A DNA stretch of 64,000 nt from Lycocorax pyrrhopterus obiensis (taxonomy: Eukaryota; Chordata; Aves; Passeriformes; Paradisaeidae): NCBI GenBank assembly GCA_014706295.1, contig JACSVZ010000008.1, positions 4,867,348 through 4,931,347 of the forward strand. The letters run 5' to 3'. The notes under the pieces are model-generated. The model saw nothing but the letters and a program-made list of their open reading frames with translations. It had not been told where the DNA came from and did not search any database. Positions 11,501 through 24,700 of this stretch are shown piece after piece. How positions within the stretch are numbered: the stretch's first letter is position 1; every line of letters begins with the position of its first letter. Position numbers and translations under genes: made by a program.

Positions 11501-14500
11501 ATGCTCTGAGAAATCTGTGTCACTTCAGTGAGCTGCATTCCTTAAGTCCTCTGGGGGCCAGAGGGCATTGGCTGTGATCCTTTGGTTGGCCAACGCAGCT
11601 CTCCAGTGCTGATTCCCCACTCCGGGCCAAAGTCAGATTTTAGTAGAAATAGTTGCAGTTCTGTACAGTGTAGAAGAGCTTAATGAGGTTTAGGATGACA
11701 GATTTCAAGTCTCCATTCCTCGGTCACTTCCACAGATGTTATAACTGTATCCAACTCTATCATTATGTAGTCTGGAAACTTTGTTCTAAAGTAGCCAGAG
11801 TTTTTTTGAATGTGTGATTCTTACCATAGGATCTGGAAGCTAAATGATAGGCAAAACCTCCAATCATTTAATAGAAATAAGCTTGTAATTGCTTTTCGTA
11901 AAGTATTTGAAATATCTGAAAATATTAGCTTTGGTGTTTAGCATTAACTTTGATGGGCAAAAAATTCCACAAACATTGCAAGTCTGCCAAACTGCCATTC
12001 CAGAGTCAAAACCTGAAATCTAAGTTACAGGAATGTTACTAATAGTTTGATCTGAGATGCTGAACTTCAGAAATAGGCTGTAAGAGTATAAAATGTTCTT
12101 TATAGGAAGGCTTAGATTTCTGCATTTTAAAAATAATTATATTTAGCAATTATTTGATTTTTTTTCCCCAATCAGATAGGGGTTTGAGACACTGTATGTG
12201 TATGATGACTGAAATTACTTTAATAGACATGTGCGTGTTTTCAAGTGAAGTCAGATCCTTGGAATACCTGTTGTGAGAGGTAGAAACAAAGCCAAAAATG
12301 TTGATACTTCAAGATACCCTTGGGGACATGTGGTACTGCCTGAAAATTGAGGGAAGTGTTTTGGAATGAAAGGTCAGTACCTGGGCTTGTGATTTGTGAG
12401 CTGGGAACCACAGAAGGGTGAAGGCACAAGCATAAGGGATCCAAGCTCTGAGGGAGGAGAACTGAGAAGTGGATCTGTAAGGCAGGATGGGAGGCAGTGG
12501 GGAAATAAAAGTATTACTTGGAGAGGACATTTCTGCGGCATTTGGAAAGGCTGGCACTGGAGGATGAGTGCCCAGCACCCACAGGACATCTGGGGGTGTG
12601 TCCTTCCTCTGTCCTCTGCAGCACAGGGCTGCTGGGTATGGCCCTCCCTTGCTGCTCGTGGCCCTCCCAGGGCTGTTCTCTGCTCCCTCACAATTCCCAC
12701 ATCTCTATTTGATTATAGTGCAATATCTGTTAAGGCCAATATTAGCGATATTGAGGGCTTCTCTTCGTCAGGAAATGCATTAAGCAGGCACAGCAAACTG
12801 CATGTGCATCTGTTCATATACACATCCCCTGTTTGGGTTTTCAGAAACATTTATATTCACAGTTAGGTATTCGGGTTATTAATGAAAAAAATACTATTTT
12901 TGAGGTGCTTGTTTCACACACATTTTGTAGTTGCACTTGGAAGGCCAAGGAAAATGTATTTTTCAGAGTGCCTGGCATAACGTGGTTGGTCTGATGGCAA
13001 AATCGTTAGCACTGGTAGACTTTGTCTTCATTGCTGTGCAAAACAGTGAGGAATTCTAATGTGTGAGGGTATGTTTGTTATCAAACTAAGACATACTTTA
13101 GTGGCATCTAGACACACTTGTGTTCTGCTGACACTCATGAATTCATGTGGCAGAGATTGAAAATGGTAGTGGTGTGTGCAATGAATATTTCTACAGTGGC
13201 ATACGCATTTTATGAACTGTGAAATGAGAGGATAACCTACTAAGTTTACTTTGGTGGAAAAGATCCAGAAGAATGAAAATATCTGTATAATTTCTTTAGT
13301 AATTGGCATAGCTGTTGGAAATACGCTGTTTCTCCGGCTTAATTTCCTATGGATTATTTTATTTCAATATATATTTTAGTTAGTGTGCTATGTTATTGTT
13401 TAGTTTAAAAGAGGAGGAGACTTTTGTAGGAATCTTCAGTATTTCAAGATGAAATTTTCGAAGCAGTGCAAGTGATTTAGAAACCCAATTTATGGACTGT
13501 GATGACAAATCTAGTAGCTAAGGTTTGTTATCATCACGGAGTTTATTTGGTTTACTAGAATAGTATTGGATCAATCCCTCCTCCTCTTGTATTTTAATCA
13601 TCTAACAATGTATGTGACACCTCCAACAAACAGAAGCAACAAAAGGGAGTTTTTAGCTTTGTTTTAGGACGAAACACTGCCCTTCCTGACCTGTTCTGTC
13701 TGGAAGTGAGACCTGGAAGCAAGAGGCACAGGCTGAAACCATGTCAGGCTGAGTGGTGTGATATCCTGAGACAGGTGTCTGATCTCTGAGTGAGGAAGGG
13801 AATTAGATGCACTGTTACTTTCTACTAACGACCTCTTGGTAGCTGTTCTTTTTGTGTATCATTTTCTGAATTGCTCTCTGGGAACTGGCTGTCTTCTCCC
13901 TATTGATTGATTATAGAGGGAATGTAGAGTGCTATCTCTAGATGGCCTCCAGTTTTGTGCATTGAAGTTAGTTGGAGAAATTCACATGGATATCTGGATC
14001 CAGTCCAGTCTGAAATTTCCAGTACAGGAGGGGATAATGCATTTAAGGATTAATTCAGTTGTGCCTCCGCTCAGTACAAATTCTTAGTTTAAACCCTCTA
14101 GCTGTTTTGAAATGTAGTTTGAAAATGCTGCAAATTGAAGGGGATTAACAAGATGTACATGGAATTTGGGCCAAACATTTCAGAAGGGGCTTCCGCGCGG
14201 TTTGGTACATAGTGAACATCAGTGTCAGCTATAGGCAGTGTGGTTTTCAGCAGTTTCTGGTAGTCTGTTTTTCTTTCAGATAGTAGCATTGAGATGTGAT
14301 TAGGAATTCCAGGAGAGACACCGTCATTGCCTTGTGTTTTTGCTTCTTGTGTTAGGTAGCATATTGAATTGGAGGGAAGGGAAAGAGGAAAAGAGAAGCG
14401 TCTTTGAAATAGTTACAGTCCATGGAAAACAATGGAGCTGTGGTCCTGGCTGATTTCTGTTTGCCTCGTGCTGGGGGAAGTAAAGGAGTCAGAAGAGATG

Positions 14501-14664
14501 GAGCTTAGGTAACCTTGTAGTCCCCATCCCTTCATTCCTGGTGAGACCTCGAGGGGTGAAGAGAAGTGGAGAACACTAAAAATTAGCAGTTCTGTGAGCA
14601 TGGGATTTGGCCAAACATTTTGTCACACACAAATTATCTGGCTAAAGCAGCATTTGTTTGTGAA

Positions 14665-14678
14665 TTGTTCATGAACAA
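14665..14678. repeat. Perfect 14-nt palindrome TTGTTCATGAACAA with related motifs nearby
   Basis: TTGTTCATGAACAA is its own reverse complement. A half-related copy (TTTGTGAACAAGTGTT) lies about 50 nt downstream, and TTGTTCATGG about 110 nt downstream. It may be a degenerate old repeat or a dyad protein-binding site; nothing in the sequence decides between these. Confidence 0.5.
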
Positions 14679-17600
14679 GCATTCCTCTTCGCTTATATAT
14701 TATTAATGTAGACATAGTTTGTGAACAAGTGTTAGCCCTTGGGCATAAACTGTTTGCTTGAATTATTTGCAATTTATTGTTCATGGCGTGCAGTTGCTCA
14801 CCTGGGTCACAGAGTATTGTTTCTACTTTGAGCTTCAGTGACTGAAGAGTAATGAATTATGTGTAGGTAGCAGTGAGACACAGTTTTATTCGCTGCAGCT
14901 GTGGATTTGTACTAAGAGGTGGAGGCCACCCCTGGCTCACCAAGGCCCAAGGCCAGCAAATTGTGCTGCACATTGCCAATAGGTGGGAGCACATAATTTG
15001 GAAATTACCAGTGTGTATTTTTTCTGTCCTACACACTTTTCCTAACCTTTCTCGCTGATTACTGTCAGAGGCAGGGTCCTGAGCAGTGGGGACCTGTGGC
15101 CTGATTTGTTACACTTGTTCTTGTATTTATATGAAATCCCAAACACTTGTGTATGTATCTTTTTTGGATGTGGTTGGGTGTAACATAGCCCTAAATTAAC
15201 TGGGACTAATCTTTTGGAGATCTTTTTGGAAAAAGCATTGCACGTGAGCAGAAGCATTATACATGGGGTCATCTTATGGATTGCTTTTGTATCAGGTGGA
15301 TTGTTCTGCTGAACTATGGCAAAGACTATTTTTTCCTCACTTTACCTTTGTAAACTAAGTGAATGGTTCTTTTTGGACCTGTATGGTAGCAGAGAGAAAG
15401 TCATATGAAAATTCAGTGAATTGGAAGTTTGGGAAATAGGGAATAATAATAATTTGTATTTTTTAGTGATTTTCCGTATAGTTTGGAGTAGCTGCATAGA
15501 AGAAAAGGAACAACAACATACTAAAGATTTGACATTTATTCATTTGAATCTTTCCTTTCATATTTATTGTTGAAGACATTCCTCCCTCTTGTTAAGGACT
15601 TCCTCACACCAGTCTATTTCTGCAATCCATTATTAATGCAGGATGTATGTATATATGTATATAATGCAGTCCTACACACAAATGGTAAACTTCTCTGCAT
15701 GACAGTAGATTTTCTATTGTTGTTTAAAACTGTGAGGAAAAGGAGGGCAAAATATAGTAAAAATATAACATCATTTTAATGGCACATTGAATTTGTTTAT
15801 CTATTCATATGTATTATAAGTAATTGGTATTTTTTATATGCTACTATTTGCATTTTATAGTGTACTCTTGTAGGCAATACCATTAACACAACTCTAGCTA
15901 CTATTATTGAGCACTGTAAAGCTATATTTTAGTGGTTATATCATCAATAAAAAAGCTCTTTCAAAACTGTTTTTTCCCCATCTTGAAATTTTGTTTGAGC
16001 TTCAGATGAAAATTATATGTATATAGATTAGAATGAAAGCTACAACACTGTATACATTGTTTCAGTTATAGAAAATCTGTATTTAAAAATAAAACCAAGG
16101 GAAACCTGCTAAAGACAAGGAGATAAGTACAAAATCAGAGCAGGAAGTGACATGAGCTCATTAGGTCTGTCCCACTTGTTTCCAGTGCTGGCTTCACTTG
16201 CTGGTGGGAGAAGGTGAGGCCAGTGTGAGGAATCTCTTATTTGTTGGTGTGCAAAGTTTTACTGCTCTCAAACCCCCACTGCTATGCTACTGCTTATTTG
16301 ATTGGACTTCTTCACACTTAAAATTGGAAACTTATTTGATGTGTTTTCCTGGCTTGAGGCTTTTACAAAATAAATGCTATTTAGGTTGGGTTCTTAGGAA
16401 AATGAGGCTTAAATGATTACATTGCTGACTGTGGGCCCCCTTGATGCACATCCCCAGCAAGTCCCACTGTGGGGAGGCTCTGCTCAGTTCTCAGAGGCCT
16501 GTACAGTCTTACACATTGTTCTAAGAAGAGTCAAGATCGTGTGTACTAAATACGAGTTGGTTTTACTCTTTATAGGTGTTGAATTTCCCATTGTATTACG
16601 TTGTCTCCTGGGGGTTTATTAATATCTTACTCTCTAAAATGCTATAGTAAGGAAAAACCTCTGAAAATAATGTGAGGAACATTCTTGTAATTCTCAATCT
16701 ACTAATGGGTGTTCATGAAGGATGAGTAGATGAGTCTTGAGGACATTCCAGAAACTTCACAGAATACATATGTTCTCCCAGGTACTCAGCACTGCTGTGG
16801 TGATGAATTGGTTTGTCTGCTGTAGGCATGGGATCCTTGTCCATTAACTGCAGCAATGTCAGAGTGTTCTTAGAACACCAGTCAGCTGAGTCATGATCCC
16901 AAAGGTAAGGGTATGGATTTGAGAGCACCCTGCACTGGGAGGAGTGTGCTGCTCTCCTTTCACATACTCTGAATCTCTTAATATCGCCTTAAATCAAGTG
17001 AGTGAGTAAGCAGCTGACACCCTCTGCCCTCACCTCAGCGACATGACAGGACTGTTGTGAGGCTTGGCTATGTTCCTTCTGCTGCAGGGTTACAGCTTTT
17101 TGCTTCAAAGGGAGGGGAAGTGGGGCAAGGGAGGGTGAGTGTTTTCAGGGTGCTATTTGTAGTGTTACCTAACTTTAGTGGCTTTTGTGGAAACAGAACT
17201 AGTAAAACCTGATATCCTACTTAGTTCTCACCCTTAATGGTGTGGTAGAGGTCCATCTGAGACCCTTGGCAGTACACAAAAATGGCAGTGATGCATCTAG
17301 AATGGCTTTGAATGAGCAGAGTTTGTCACACACCCTGAAGAGGCATTTTGGGTGACAGGAAACTACTACTGGGTTCTCCCTGAAGTCAGCAACAGCATCA
17401 GGATCCACGGATTTGTAAGGCTCATTCAGCTTTTTCACAGAGGATGTGCAGGGGCTACCGTGGTTGCAGATCTCCCAGAATGAGGGATGAAGGCAGGTCA
17501 GTAAACTTTTATTGTCCTTTTTCACATGTGACAATCTTAAGGCAGTGGAATGGCTCCAAACTATGTGCTCTGAGGTCTTTTGCAGTTCCTGAGATGAAGG

Positions 17601-20412
17601 GATGCAGGTTCACATCTGGAGGGGGAAAGCCCTACATGAAAGACCTGCAGTGTGGGCTCTGGCTCTTAAAAGATACGAAGTCTGTGAGCAGGGGATTAGT
17701 AATCAGAGGAATTCACGGACAAAGTTTAGGGAAGAAATGAAAAGAGAGAATTGTGATTTCATAGCAGATGTAATGAAGGTAGCAAAAGAGAGGCCGTGTT
17801 AAATGTAATCAGGCATTGATTCCCCTTGGGGAATGACAGAAACGGCAGCGCTGCCGGGGCTCTGTGCCAGTTCCATCCATTGCCAAAGTACCCATACAGC
17901 TGTTGTTTGGAGATAGCATTTCTCTGGAATGTGCCATTTTCTTTTATTCCTGGGAGTGGGGAAGTGATAGCTAGTTCGTTTGAAATCCGTCAATGTAAAA
18001 TGTATTGAAAACAAAGGCTTCACATGCTATCATGGTACACTTTCCCCCATTTAATAGTCCCTGCATAAATACGTACACCGTCCTTCAGATTGTTCAGTGG
18101 AGGGGCTGTACATGGGTGACTTGTGGCATACACCAGGCTCTTGCTCTGAATAATAAGCAAAATTAACTTAATTGTGTAGAAAAACACATTATTTATGCTG
18201 GCTTAGAATGAACCAGCTCAGGCCTTAAGGGAAATGTCCTGTTGTATCTTGTTGGCCACGAACAGCCGTGCATGTGCTGGTGATTGCTTGGTGCATTTCT
18301 GCCACCCCCTGAGCACTGAGCTCCATCTGTCTGTCTGTATTCAGCTCTGAGGAAACGCCTTTTGCCCCCCTGTATCCTCACACCTATTGCTGGGGATGCA
18401 AGTGGAGCTTCCTCTGTGATGAGAGGAGGTACTTGGGCAGTCAGGCCCTTCGTCTGTCCCTCAGACCTCGTATCTGAAACAGCTGAAGAGCCAAATCTAG
18501 GACAGGCAAAAAGAAATTTTAGACCAGGAGTTTAAAAATCAGAATATAGAACCAGGCTGATTCTGATTCAGTAGGGTAAAGAATCTGTTGTAATATTAAC
18601 ATATATTTTCATTCAACGTTATTAATTGTGATGAAATTCCAAGCTCTTTAGCATGTTTTGCTGGGGCAGAACAAAAATGAGGAGCAGTGAAAACCAGGAG
18701 ATGAAAATACTGTATCTGCAGACACAGAGACTCAGTTTCTGTCATTCAGTGGATCAGTTAGCTCTAACCATCTAGGCCAGCTGCTCTACATTAAGCTACA
18801 CTAATCAGGGTAATGTCTATTAAGAATTCTATAAGATATATTGTAGAGAATTTAGCTATAACAATAAAAAGGGAATGAACATTAAATTAGGTCTTTGAAT
18901 GAAGTTAAACCCAAACCTCCTCCAGTTTTTTTGCACTAAAACAGTAAAATGTTCTTAAAATGCACACATGTAATTGATACCTGTACATTGCTAAAATTTC
19001 TAGTTTAGACTTGGTCCAGTGTATAACATGGGTTTTTCTTTGTCTAAACAGATGCTTGTGCTGTAAACTCATGACAGGCAGTACTGGAGATTTAAAGCTA
19101 ATGCATTTATGATAGAAAATAAAATTAGAATTAGCTTTGTGAGCAGAATTTAAGCATTATATGAAGCATCAGCCTCTGTCCTGTTTACCCATCTTTGGCG
19201 TTTTATCAGGTAAATGTTATTTGCTGTTTTCCCTGAGCTAATATTTGCTTTCTGTTGCCCTGTTCTTTTTTGGCTGAGGTTACAGACTGTACCTGTAGTC
19301 ATCATTCTTGCTCTGAAAAGGGACTGCACGTAGGACAGTGGTGACTGAGGCAGGGCAAACACGGCCTTTTGTTGTAGCATTTCTGGCTGAAATGGAAAGA
19401 CTTTCCCTTTGGAAATGAAAAGAGCACATTTCAGTCAGTGTGAGTGAGCTGATGGTGAGCTCGGCTGAGGGGGTTGGCGTGGGAAGAGGGAGGAGCTGTG
19501 GATCGCCAGCTGGCCCTCAGCACTGCACAGGTTCTCTTTTTGTGAGGGAGGCATTGTGAGCTATAGTTCTCCTTATTGAATGCACTGGAGAGAAAAGGAG
19601 ATGTTGGGCTGTTTGTGTGCTAACTTCAAATAGAACTCTCCATAGAATTGTAGTACAATCAAATCTTCCTATTTGGCTTGAACTGCTGAAAAAGAGTATG
19701 TTGGTTTGATTTTTATGTAGGGAAGATTTAATTTCATTTTTGCTTTATAAATTCTTTGGAGTTTTTGAAATGAAAAAAATCTTAAGGAGCAAAATGTAGT
19801 TAATTTGAATGTATAATTCCACAAAATATGTATTTTTTTGAAAATAGATGTTTTAGTTTCCAAATAGTTCAAAGCTTTCTTGTGAAAAAAATCTTCAGTT
19901 CTGCTTCCATTTAGACAGGTGGTAGTGTTCCTGCTGCCTTCAGTGGACGCAGCATTGTCTTCTACTGTTTTCTATCAAATTTGTGAAATATTTTTTGTAT
20001 ATTTTGTATGTTTTCATCCAGCTCTCCCAATAGCCAGTTTCAGGTGTTTTAATTTAGTGGCTAGAGAAACTGTAAAAATTTTGCCCAACTCAGGGGACAC
20101 GCCTTTTATGGTTTTATTGCAAAAAAACCTCAAAACACCAAAACAGAAAATACCCAGGCCTTTAATTTACAGTTATGCAGTGAAAAAAACTTTCATAGTG
20201 ACATTATCAAACCCATGTAAAAATAAAAGGGCCTGTGCTTTTTTGGGCACTGAGAGTGGAACTTATGTTGCTTAAATTTCTGTATCTACAGTGCAGTGAT
20301 CTCCACCCAGCCCAGCTGACGAGGTTCGCATCCCAGCGCTGGGGGATGAGTCAGTGCAGTCAGTGGAGTCCACAGTCTGACCAACTACAAAGGCCAAGTT
20401 TAGGCTGAGTTT

Positions 20413-20441
20413 AGAATCACAGAATATCCTGAGTTGGAACT
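20413..20441 (-). mobile_element. CR1 LINE 3' tip (antisense), very short
   Basis: AGAATCACAGAATATCCTGA followed by GTTGGAA matches the reverse complement of the extreme CR1 3' end, the same type as at 51253. Similarity is lost after about 29 nt (ACTGACTCCATT), so this is a minimal stub. Confidence 0.7.
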
Positions 20442-21714
20442 GACTCCATTGTCAGTGTTGGTTCTCTCTCCACTGGCACAGACAGAGTTCAGAGCAGCTC
20501 ACTCAGGTGTAGGTATCAATAGTGCAGATACCAAAAGTCAGATGTTTGAGCTGAGGGAGAAGGGTGATTTTGCTGTATTCAATGTGTGACTTTCCTCATT
20601 GTTGTGTTGCCAAGAATTGACAAATCAATGGATCCAGATATTAAAAACAGGGACCTGAAATTGAAAGTGGCAAACATTTGATACACTAGGGCCTTTCAGA
20701 TATTGACTAATGATAACTAGAAAATAGATCAGTACTTTCAATCTGTTAGTTTTGTACTGTTAAAGATCAATGAAGTTCATCAAAATACAAGAGGCTGGAA
20801 CAGAATTCAGAGGATAACTAACCTTTAAGATCAGAAGCATAAATTCCTACATGTTCCCCCCTCTCCTCCAGCTGCCAAACACTGTCTTGTCAACATAATG
20901 CAAACAGAAAATTCTGAGATCTCCTAAACTAGCTGGGGAGTAGGTGTGAGTTATTTGAGACTATCCTAGACAATATAGGTTGTTTCAGAAAGATGAATTT
21001 GCAGTTCTGAATGTGATGCTAGATGTCCAGCCAACATATACTCCCCTTCTGTTTTACATTCAATGCAGCTTTTAAGCCATTCAAAGGGAATTGATATTTC
21101 CAAGAGCTATGACTGTATCAGTCAGCTAGGCCCATGTGGGTGTAAATCCCAAACACTACACAAATCATTGTAAAGTAAAAGGAAACAAATTTAAATTTTG
21201 TGGTGGTCAAGTGCAGAATTGGGAAAGCTTGGGGATTTTTCCTTCATCCAAATGGAAATGGCTCTGTGGAGGAAAATGAATACCAGGTTAGAAGCAGAAC
21301 AAATAAGAGAAATAAATAACCACCATGCAGCACTATAAGATTGGTGGCTTAAAGGCTGAGAAAATTAAAGGGAATTTGGCTATAATAAAGGTACTGTATC
21401 ATAGTGAAGTGTAATGCAATTGTAATGTTGAGTCCATTTTGTAGGAACAATAAAAAAGACCTTAAAAGGGATTTTTAAAAAAACCCCTATCTCATGTGGT
21501 ATTGCAAGTAAACTATACAAATATTTCTCATTCTTAATAATTACTTACTTTAAGCAAATCTACTTGACATGCACACCAGTAAATTCCCTCTAGGCTTATA
21601 TCAGTACTGAATTGGTCCTGTATTTCCTGTCAATCTGTACAGTTTGATAGTACTTATTTTTATGTTTTCATAGCTACTGCTTCTGAAGTAATTGATTCTA
21701 GGTGTCTGAGAATC

Positions 21715-21729
21715 TTTTTTTTTTTTTTT
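21715..21729 (+). repeat. Poly-T tract (15 nt)
   Basis: An uninterrupted T run. Read on the - strand it is a poly-A, but no retrocopy was recognised next to it. Shorter T runs also occur at 41370-41380, 32744-32754 and near 61961. Confidence 0.9.
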
Positions 21730-24700
21730 GTGCTGAAGCCAGTCAAAATCTTGTCCAGAGATATTTCTCTCTACAAATAATTGTGCTCCTGTAATGGTGA
21801 TAAACAGTATTTCGTGTGCATGTCTCATGTAAAGAATGCAGAAACAAAATATGAATAGCACTGAGACTGTGCCTTTCCCATTATATGAGGTGCTACATTA
21901 CAGGATTATCCTGCTGAGTTATTAACAAAGGCTTGGCTGGTCGTAAACATTTCATAACTGCAAAGTACACTTTGCAAACTGGATAATACTAACAGCCTTT
22001 TAGTCCAGAGTATTTATCATGGCTAAATGCAGTAGAAGTTGGCTTATTGCGTCTATGATTGTAGTCCTGTGTGGCAAAGCCGCTCTGTGGAATAGTGAAG
22101 CTGGAGAGCCATAAAGGAGGGAGGAACGGCATCCCTGTTGTCAGGCCTATAAGGCAGCTCTGGCTATTTCTTCTGCAGTCTTGAGGTGACAGCAGGTTAT
22201 ACAGCTTCCATACTCAGCCTCTTCACTGGAAAATGAACACATGGCAGGATTTTGGCTCCGTGTCTGGATCCCCACGGCCCCCCGTGACTGCAGACATTCC
22301 ATAAGCCACAATACGCTGAAGTTGCAAACCCCAGTTTTGGTCTCATCATAATGGATTTGTACTTTCTTTTCTGCCAGGTGATCTGTAGCAGGAGAGGAGG
22401 TGTTGTTGTACTGAATATCCCACCTGATGAAATATTTTCAATTAGGGAAGGGATTGACAGTACAGTTATTGGGGATTTTTTACCGCTTTCTTGTAGATGT
22501 AGCTTGAATCTCAAGTTATTAGTGACCAAAAAATTCCTGCTCTGTGAAGGTTCAACACTGGTCCATGTGCAACAATGGTCATAGTTTGGAGTTCATAAAA
22601 CATTGATTCATAGTATTTCCGAATTGGCTGTTGTGATAGGTAAAAGATGTGCACAAGTGGCTGCTGTCTCAGCCTGGGCTGGATGTTTCTGGCTCTTCCA
22701 TCCTTCGTCTTTTGACTTGATACAATTTTATACTTAATGCATCTTGCGTTAACTTCTCATCAGTCACTCTAAGGTACAAAGTACTTCACTGTTCCCTTTC
22801 AGACAGCTGTGTTATTGATGGTGTATTTCAGGGGTACTGTTGATTCCTAAACCCTCTGATTGCTGGAGAGCTTTAAAGCTCCATTGTTCTCTTTTCCCCA
22901 ACAGACTATTTGGAGACCTTTGCACGCTCCCCTCCAACCACTTTGTTATCTGTGACTGCTGTGAGTGTCAGTCCTGCCTGTTCCCTGCAGGATGGAGGCT
23001 GGTGCTGGGGCAGCCTCTGGGGACCGGCCTGTGGGGAATTGCCCATCATGGCTGATAAACCTCCTCTGTGCCACTCCACCGTATTGGGAGAGCTTGCAAG
23101 GACAGACACAGTTTGTCCTCGGCTGTGCTCTGGGAAGCACGGGCATCCTTTGTTCATTTGGAGAGACAAACCTCAGCATACACATGCATTTTAACAATGG
23201 AGATTCAGCAGTGCTCTGAACAGCCAGAACAACAGTACGTGAGAATTTGAGGGATAAGGAAAGGGTTTCTGGGGTTAAGTTCTATGTCATTAGAAGATAG
23301 GAGGCAAACTTAAACTTCAAAACATGCAGTTGTGTTTGTTCTGCTGAAAAAGGGTCTATCAACTGCAGTCAGAAGGGCAGTGCTTACTTTTATTTACTGG
23401 CATCTCTGTTTATTATCTTAACCCCAAAGGTAAGGACTGTGTGGACATGTAAAATGAATTAATTTCATTCTGAGAGTTATTTCCTAATGTGAGAGAAGAA
23501 GAAATCATGAATGATAGCTTGCTGTGCTCTGACCTGCCTTTTGACTGTTGTTTCATAGCTAAACAAAGAACTGTTCATCCAAAACACTCTCTACTGTCAC
23601 TTTAAAGAACTTAAATAAGATTTATCAGTCCCTAAATCCATGGAATAAAACAATAAAAGAAAGTGCTTTTCACTGCTGCTTGTTTAATGATGACCAAGAC
23701 AGAGGGATGACATTGCCCGTAAGGTTATGTGATGTACTTGGAAACCACTTGCAGGAACTCCTTCGCTTTGGAAGTGATTGATTTAAGCTTTTGCTATAGT
23801 ATTTGATTTGTGTCTTTGTAATGTGCATCAGTAGTCTGGCCAACTCAGGTTCTTTCTATAGCCCCAACTCTGTAACATTTACAGAATACATTTCTGGAAT
23901 TTTTAGGGATTTGTTCAGGTAAATACATCTGTTTTCTTAGGGTGAGCGTGGCACAGAGTAAGATCCAGGTTAAGCAGAATAAATGGATTCTAATTGTTTT
24001 AGTTTGCATGCTCTGCAGATGATTTTTTTCTTCAACAACATGTTCATTCTTATCACAGTTGCCCTGCCATTGCCTTTTATTTTATTTCTTGGAAACTTTT
24101 TATTGCTGCCAGGAAATATGATAGGTTTGTACTGATTATTGTCCTAGATGGATTTTTGCCTGGAAAAACCCAAGGAAGTTGGCATTCCCATTCCTCTCAA
24201 CCTTGTCTTGGGCTGATGGCTGACTTTTCCTTTACTCAGCAAGTCAGACAGGCAAAAGTAGAAGTTGGACCCGTCTGTTGTTTGAAGGGGGAAAAATGGT
24301 TAGAAGATGAAGACATGATTTTGTAAACACAAAAGCAGGGAGATTGAAAGGTGAAATGATTCAGCTGTTGGTAAATTGAGGCTGTCTATCCAGTTTCCCT
24401 GCCTTGTCAGTGTAGGATTGTTAGCTGGATAATGGCAGATTTTTATGTGATACTGCATTTCATTGTAGTAAGTTACAGTGACAACTGGTGTCAGTGAATA
24501 CTGAGTTTGTCATGTGAAATTCTGACCTGCACTGGGAGTCTTGTCTCAGGAAATCCAGATTATTTTCTCTAGTTAGCTGCATTTACTAGTTAGTTGTTAT
24601 TTACCCTCTATATGTGTTCAGTTGTGTTTTCAGGTGTGACCCCTTTGAGTTAAATTGTTTTTTTTTAGTTTTATTTTCCATCTCTGGCTTTGGTTTTGGC

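Noticed and set aside
14193..14200. CpG-dense octamer CCGCGCGG.
   Set aside because: Isolated in AT-rich DNA with no CpG island around it; no promoter can be inferred.
20325..20350. GGTTCGCATCCC resembles a tRNA B box (GGTTCGAATCC).
   Set aside because: No A box or foldable cloverleaf lies at the right distance upstream, so it is not called a tRNA or tRNA-derived SINE.
22906..23219. Five overlapping open frames on both strands near 23 kb.
   Set aside because: None shows a recognisable domain or splice context. Multiple frames open together point to stop-poor GC-richer DNA rather than a gene.
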